Below, in pieces: positions 49,901 through 58,600 of a stretch of 64,000 nucleotides of DNA. Both the position numbers and the translations under genes were made by a program. Below the pieces are notes generated by a model. That model made no database searches, was not told the origin of the DNA, and saw nothing but the letters and a program-made list of their open reading frames with translations. Origin of the DNA: Ascaphus truei (Eukaryota; Chordata; Amphibia; Anura; Ascaphidae); assembly GCA_036426205.1 (NCBI GenBank), contig CM071568.1, forward strand, positions 233,140,530 through 233,204,529, read 5' to 3'. Numbering within the stretch: position 1 is the stretch's first letter; every line of letters starts with the position of its first letter.

Positions 49901-52900
49901 CTTACCTATGTATATTATGGGCAATATATACATTGGCAAGATATCCTAAACCAGCATGGAGTAGGTGCTAAAAAACCCACATTAGAGTATATATTAACCC
50001 CTTGGTAACCCAAATGGGTGGCTAGCCATGTGTTGACCACTAAGACCTAGAAAGGGGTTAATATTGACATTAAAGTACACTACCTAACCCCCTTGGCTAA
50101 CTCAATGGCTAGTAAAGCATTCCTATGGGCAAACATGGCCTACTCCACTAAGACAAACATGGCCTACCCCCACCACCCTTGGGGGCAACTACCCCTATCA
50201 CCAACTCCCCGTTAACCCTCCAGAAGAATGATAACTAGGGCTTTTGGCCATTCAAAAAATATTACATTGTAAATATACATGACATAATCTAAAAAATACA
50301 TTTAAGGCATAAACCCATTGAATGTCACAATGACTACCAAGGCCTTTTCAAGGGGAGCATAGATAGCCGCATTGGCAATCAAAGGTGACCTGTCATAAAA
50401 ATATTTTTAGAACACCACACCCAAACCATCCTCATTTTCAGGGCTGAAGCCCCCTTGGAACCAATATGGTTAGGTTTCTGGGTGGGAGGTGGGGGGAGGA
50501 AGGGTTTGAGAGATTGGGGATATAGATGCATGGATCCCATAACTTGATTGTGGCAGATGCAGTCCCGAGCACTTTACTTGTTTGTCTGTAATATACCTTG
50601 GAAGTCACAGGCATTAAAGGGATTAATGTAATTTCTGCCATAGGGTTCTGTAATATGTATTACAGAACCCTATCATAGAAATATTAGTAATGCAATCGCG
50701 ATGCGTGAATTAATGCATTTTTAATGGTCACGTTCTTTCCCGCTACTACTATTGCACCCAATTATTTCTAGACCAGGTATTTTTAGTTTTTACCAGGTGC
50801 GATATTACCTCCGTTTTATTAAAGGTGTTTAATGTATCTAGGTCATAGTGAGGGAGATGTAGCAACGTAAAGAAAGTGCAAATAGAAGTTTATTTCGATA
50901 CAATTCTCCATTTTCTACATTTGATGCAAATTGTTGGCCAGCAAAGTTTACGCCACTTCAGAGCTAGTGGATTTTATTTGAGTAAAAAATAAGACACAAA
51001 AGTGAAGCACAGAGATATAGAGTTGAATACATCTCACTATAATCTGTGCATCATGAAACTCCTCCCCAAAGCCTCCTATTATCGCTCCCCAAATCCCAAG
51101 CTGACAAGCAAAACTTGGGGCAAAGACGATAATTCATTTGATGAGGCGAGATTAAAATGATGCAATTTGTGTACATTTTTGCTCCAACTTTGCTATGCTA
51201 CATATCCCCCCGTAAGCTTTATTTGTGCCTGGTCTATATTACCTGATTTATAATCCTGTACACTTCAAAGGCTGCAGCACGAGCATTGGCAATGCCCTCC
51301 ATGTTTGGTGCTGCTTGTACCAATGTGAATGTACCAACCTTCACAGCAAAAAATATCTGCATTAGATAAGGAGGGAGAAAAATATATTATACAAAAATGT
51401 AGCAAGCGCTAAGTTTGTATCGGTTTTTGATATTGAAAGTACAAAAGAATAAAGAGGTGTTAGGTACATAAACAAAAAGGTTGGGGGTAAACGGATAGAC
51501 AGATATTGAAGATATTATTGAGACATTTAATACATTGATTAGGTAATATTTGAGGCTACAGGATTTGCAAGGGGTTCCGGTCGGTCCGAGAGACCCGCAT
51601 TATGAGGACTGAATTAAGTTGACGGCAAGGAGAGCAAAAGTGAGGATGGAATTGCGAGTGTGGGGGGAGGGGACGCCTATGCTTACTGGAGGCTGTCATA
51701 TATTAGCCAGGGCTGCCATGTTTCCCGGAATTTAGAGCATGTATCACAATCACTAAATATAATGTTTCACCAAATGACTTACAGTATGTTATATATTATG
51801 TTTGGCAGCAATTCAATAAACTACAAAGAATTTGCATTGGCGTTTTTTTTTTTTTTTTTTTTAAATAGCGAAAAAGAAAAAATTGTTTTTGGTGAAAGTA
51901 TCTTTGGCCGTATTGCTAAGCCCCAGGGGGTAGGAAGTGAGAGGGGTTACCTCTTGTATGTCTTAGTGATTAGTAGAGCATTGCATTGCAATACCTATAT
52001 AGCCTCTATGGCATACAATAGATAGGATGAATACAGGTTTTATGATTATAACGTTTTTGTATTTTATTTTTAGGGTGTTTATGTTGTTCAATATATGTTC
52101 CTCTTTGGTGTGTAAAGGCATTTCTTTGTAATGCGTTGGAAGCCTCAAGCATCACGGGGTCGAATACCTTTTATTAGATACCTTATTACATAACCGTATG
52201 GTAGAAAAGAGTGTTACAGTATTTCCCACCCACCACGATTGCATTGTTAGCGCTCATAAAAGCATATTTCTATCTGTTAATACCTATTTATATCTCTACT
52301 GTTATTTAACACTAAGTTAAACATTTTCAAGTATGCAAATGAGAATTAATACCGCAACCCATTTCTGACTAAATAAATCTTAGTAAGTATGGTGGTAATT
52401 CTAAAAATGATATGTGTTATTCATTTTTGTAGTGCCACATTTTAACATAGAAGTATCAAAGAGAGTGTGGACGATAATTGCATCACTACTGTGGAACAAT
52501 GGAAAGAACCATGGAATTATAATTTTTGTACAACTCTAATCCATGCTGTGCAACGTATGACTTATTCTAGAAAGCTGTTGGCAGGCATTTTACTTACAGT
52601 CAAGACGGTTCCAATGGTGTAGACTTCAGGCTCTGACACCGTTAGTTTTGTCCCATACCAAAATGCTAATGCATAAGATGCGCATGAAGCAAATTGTGAA
52701 AACCCAATTGATATGTTGGTGGTTATTGATTTCTTTATGCCAATCTTCTTTGCTTCATTCAAGTTAGCATTGTATCTGAAATATGAATGAGATCAGCTTA
52801 CAGGAGCCTCAGGCTGTTTCTTTATGTGGCACCCTTAAAGTGCACAAATAGTATGAGAAAATATGAATCAAGGCTCTGAAACAAAGTGTCTAATAATATG

Positions 52901-53470
52901 TCAAATACAAGACTATCACTAAAGGAGATACCTCTGTGTAAACATGTTAAACCATAATTATTTGTATGGTAACGTGTTGGGCAATGGGCATATTAACATG
53001 TCCATCCATTTTATTTACAGTGCGTCAATTGTGTTATTTATTTTTTTAATGTTTTTGCTCCTCTCCTTAACCTTTTCCAAGGTTTCACACATTTGTAAAA
53101 TAATTTCCTGACTGATTGTGTGCTTTTCAACTATAAATACTGTATATACAATATGATTTCTGAAAAGTAACACAGCAGTAATCAATTCAACAGTTAAAAA
53201 AAAAAATAATGTAATTTTTACCTAGATTAATTAACTGATAGGAACATGACAAATCATAAAGCAGTAATTCCCCCAAAAAACAGAAAATTGAGTAATCATG
53301 CAACCTGATAGTTCATGTTTTACTTATGTATTCCCAATTATTATTATGTTTTACTTTGCAATAGTAAAAATAAAGGAGACATGTATTATTAATGGTTAGC
53401 AGGCAAAGCTGATTGCTTTTAGCATGTACACAAGACTTTTTTAACCAGTAAAATTGTCTCTAATTATGGC

Positions 53471-53532
<62 letters not shown>

Positions 53533-55638
53533 GTTAAGGCAACTCCAAAAGTTCTATTGATTAAATGTTTGTTGTATCTGTAAACATACACTTCTTAATG
53601 CCATATATGTAAGATTGCTCAGAAAAAGCCAATTATACTTAGCCAATGCATTTTTTTGTCCATTGAAAGCAACCACAGTCCGTATTGCTGTGAGGATCTC
53701 CTCTGCCACAGCACCAGCTTTTGCATAAGCAGCTAACTCTTTCATTGTAAATGATGCGATTAGCTGGAACAAAAGACAATATAAAGATTCTACTGTTAAT
53801 AACATTTGACAAGCAAGATTGCAATTCTTTTTGATATGAAAATAATACATACACTTTAACAATGCAGAATGCAAGAAAATTAATCATTATTATTATTTTA
53901 TTTTTTTAGGAACACATGGGAATGCAAATTACTATGAAAAACATTCAGCAGCTTTTTTTTGTTTCAAAACCTTTATTTCCTTCAGTCATTTACTGCAGCG
54001 CTATTCCCAAATATAAAGAGTTCTGCATCATGTTTAGCTATGAAAAAATGTAGTTGAAAGATAACAAAGCTAAATATATATTTAAATAAAGTAGTACTCC
54101 TTTAAACAGCTGTCCCCATTTTATTTATATACTGTACATATTTTTTAATTTACTTGAACCAGGGCTGAAGTCCACGCTCCTTGTTTTTTTTTTAATTACC
54201 TGTACCTGTTACATCTTGTCATGTTACTTAGATGTCAATATGAAACCACCAAAAAAAAGTCACATTTCACGCTACATGAAAGGGTCCCCTGCAATTTTCA
54301 GGTAATTTAAAAATGGTATCAAATACAGAAGAATTTACAATGCATCTGATCTCAGACACATTATTAGAGAAAGGTTGGGGTTCCTTACAATGCATCTAAT
54401 CTCAGACACGCTATTAGAGAGGGAGTCGGGGTTCCTTACAATGCAGCTGATCTCAGACTCGCTATTAGAGAGGGTTGAGGTTCCTCAGAATTTCACAATA
54501 TAATTATAGGGTTCCTAAACCCAGGGGAGCACAAACGTTTGCTGCAGCGCCCACCTGTCTCTTTTGCCCTGGTTCTCCCGCCCCCTGCCTACCTTACATC
54601 CGCGTCATCAAGTCACGTGACCCGCGGAGTCATTTGATGCATGTGACATCACATGGGGCTGCGGCGTCATTTGACCACGTTGCCATGGCGACGCGTCAGA
54701 GCCGGCTGAACCCCGTTAAGTGGAGTGTTACAGAGGCCTCACGCGATCCCACAGTATTTAATTTAAATGCCTGGGGGAAGAGCACGGGGCCTCTGCCCGC
54801 ACCCCACCAGACAAATCTCCCGCCCTTCCCCCCTTGGGGGTGCGCCCCCCCGGTTTGCGCACCCCTGCCTTAACCAATAGAAAGGTTAAAAAACACCCTT
54901 CGGAAGAGACCTAGCTTCAGCTTCTCATTTCCTATAATTTATCCCATGACACACATTCTAATTATTAGAAGCACTGTACTTACTAAATATTATTTTATAA
55001 TTGATTTTTAGCAGTGGTGGTCATAGTAGACAGCTGCTCACATAAGAAACAGAGAAACGGGAGAATCTTTATGACCTCTTTTTGTGCCCCTATTTATTGA
55101 AAAGATTTGTGTTAACATTAACTTACCTTTGACCAAACTATTGCTGATAATGCCAGAAGAGGACTCACTGACAAGATCACCAATGTAAGCTTCCATCCAT
55201 GCACAAATCCTATGATGATGCCAGTTAAAAAGGTGGATGAAATTTGTACACATATACATATCTTATCTCCAAGACCTTCATGTATGTTGTTAATATCACT
55301 AAAAAAAAAAAAATATACATTAGAATAACACATTTTTGTAAACAAAAACACAATTATTTATTGCATGTATAATCTTTAAAACATACGGCCCATATAAACT
55401 AAATGGTGCTATACCGATATAACATTTTTATGTGTAGGAAGACATAGAACATTAATCCTCTATTAAGGGAAGGAAAAAACTAATTGACCAGAATTTAGGG
55501 TATTTAGTGATTTTTGGCCTTAATAGAGAATGTGCTGTGTTTTTTTAACAATATATATATATCATTTTTACAAATGCAGCGAATATTGGCCTTTTATATA
55601 TATATAATATATATATAATATAATATTCTAAATCTATA

Positions 55639-55669
<31 letters not shown>

Positions 55670-58600
55670 ATATATTATATTATTTTTTTAACAGCTTTGA
55701 AATGCTAGGATATGTCTTTAGATTTTGGTACTATTAGGGTGACCAGATGTTCCAGTTTTAAGGACTCTGTCTGACATTTTGGGGTGCTGTCCCGCTTTTT
55801 GAACCCCATTGGCTGCGCATGTGTGATCGGCACTTGCTGGCTGCTTGTGCCATGTGTGACCTGCAAGCTCCGATCGTGCATGCACATGGGCGACCGGCAA
55901 ACATCGATTGTGCATGTGAGGTTGGCAAGTGCTCTTTGGTGAGTGCCGACTGCACATGCATGATATTTGTCCTGGTTTTTGCTGGGACAGATATGGTCAC
56001 CCTAGGTACTATGTTAGGACATTATGTGGTGTTAGATACTACAGATGCAGCCACGTGTATCTCAAACATGCCGCAACACATGCGCTGGTGAAGCGCGGAC
56101 CAAAAGTTGAGTGTTTGAGGCACAGTGCTTGACAATGGGGAATGCCCATCTGGATTAACACATTGGGGGTCCCTGATTCTGAATGGGACTCCCGATGTGT
56201 AAATCCTACCTGGCCACATCAGTCTGTAAGAGACGCACAGTGACAGTAGATAGACCCCGTATGGGGGGCCTGTATCTCCGCCATGTTAAAATGTCCCAGT
56301 CACTTGACATAGAAAATTAAACATGGCAGAATACTGTAACCCCATACATGTGCATCTCGGAAGCCGGTTGGTTCCTGGGCTGAAATAAATGGGGTTCAGC
56401 AACCATTTGCTTCAATAATATGTTATTAAAATAAAAGAGGGACGATCGCCTGTTAGAGGTGTGGCAGAAAGAGTGAATGATTCTATCTACTCTCACTGTG
56501 TGTCTCTTCCAGACTGATATTATGTAAAAAGGTGAATAACAGGCGCGAACAACTTAATAAAAGGTGAAAATAATAATAATAATATATATTATAGTGATGA
56601 AAATGAATGTAACAACCAAACCCCCCACTCAAAAAACCTCACTGTGGGACCTGTTTCACGGGTTTCCAAGGTTTAGGAATATCTCAAAACATCCAGGGGG
56701 AGCATGTGGGGGAATAAGAGAACAAAATATACAAATATAAGTGCAGACGTATTTCAGTAAGTGGAATAATTAGGCAATGTCTTGGCTCATATAGTTGTTC
56801 TACTCACAGGACTAAAGAGTAAATTAATGCAGTTGGCAAATTGGGTTGCCACCCTTGAAGGTAAGCTATGCACCGGACCCCCTATCGATTCTCCGTCAGC
56901 AAAATACGCATATAGAAAGAGGGGAAACTACATAGTGCGATCAATTTGTAAACTTTATGTATAAAAATAGGGTAAAAATGCCACTTACACTGTTCTAGTA
57001 GAATAAAAAGCATATATCACACATGTAATTGGAGGTGTCCCGAACGCTCACCGCCTCCTTAGGTCTTTTGGCTGGCTTCCACGCTCTGTCTCCGCGTTCG
57101 GAGCTTCCCTCTGTGCGCCCGTCTGAACTGGTGACGTCACGCTGCAGGCTTGGTTCACTACGGGTCGCCTCCAACCCAAATTGGTCTACTGGTCTACTCA
57201 ACGCGTTTCGCCCAGCTACCAGGAACGCGTTTCGCCCAGCTACCAGGAACTGTTCTGAGAACAGTTCCTGGTAGCTGGGCGAAATGCGTTGAGTAGACCA
57301 GTAGACCAATTTTGGGCTTGGAGGCGACCCGTAGTGAACCAACCCTGCAGCCGTGACGTCACATGTTCAGACGGGCGCACAGAGGGAAGCTCCGAACCGG
57401 GATACAGAGCCGTGGAAGCCAGCCAAAAGACCTAAGGGAGGCGGTGAGCTGTTCGGGACACCTCCAATTCACATTGTGTGATATATGCTTTTATTCTACT
57501 AGCACATTGTAAGTGCGCATTTTTTACCCTTATTTTTTACATAAAGTTTACAAATTGATTGCACTATGTAGTTTTCTCCCTCTTTCTATATGCGTATTTT
57601 GCTGACGGAGAATCGATAGGGGGTCCGGTGCATAGCTACCTTCAAGGGTGGCAACCCAATTTGCCAACTGCATTAATTTACTCTTTAGTCCTGTGAGTAG
57701 AACAACTATATGAGCCAAGACATTGCCTAATTATTCCACTTACTGAAATACGTCTGCACTTATATTTGTATATTTTGTTCTCTTATTCCCCCACATGCTC
57801 CCCATGGATCTCTTCCAGACTGATGCAGCCTTGTAGGACTCACAAAGTGGGAGTCCCATTCAGAAGCCGAACCCCCGCTGTGTTAATCCTGATGGACCAT
57901 TAGTCGGGTTGCGGGATTCTGCGAGAAAGGCGGGTGTCAGGACCATACAATTGGTGGCTGTTATGCCGACTACGCGTCAACCTATCGGGCTGCATTTGTA
58001 GTAACTAATCTTGGTGTTTACTATGTCTTTTTTGGTATGCTTGGTCATTATGTCAATATTGGTGTGTATACCTTTGAGATTAATACCCAGAAACCTGCAA
58101 ATAGCAGTGTTTGCAGTTCCTTCCTTTAAACCCTTGTGGATAGGGTGCATAACACCAAACCCGGTCGGGCTCTATGGTACTATGCTGTTTTTATTCTTTT
58201 TTGTCTTAATAAATTTGTTTGAATCTTCAAAGTAATCTATGGGTCGCTGATAGTGAGTTCTGCAGTCCTTTGCATTCTACCATCAGGCACTGTTTATACA
58301 GGATACAGATGTCAAGGCATAGCAGCAGATTCTATATGGAGACATATGAGCATCCAGAAAGAGCATTTTGTAGCACAGAGGAGAGATTGGCTCCATTCTA
58401 TATCTGCAGGAGCAGACTACAGCAAAAATACCTTTTAGACCTTGCAATATATAACAAAACGTAAACTGGATTCAGATAAGTGGCTTTCTATTTATACGGC
58501 TGTCTTTATTTGTTTCTTAAATATTGGGAACCAATATTCTATGCTATATAAATGTTGGGACATTAGGCACCAAAAATCTAATAACATGGCTCCCCACAGT

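Noticed and set aside
54475..54873. 132-codon plus-strand ORF
   Set aside because: Lies in a GC-rich hAT MITE; open because of base composition.
57245..57290. Complete hammerhead in the centre of the palindrome
   Set aside because: CGAAATGCGTTG is present, but the CTGATGA block is degraded to CTGAGAA; only half a core is supportable.
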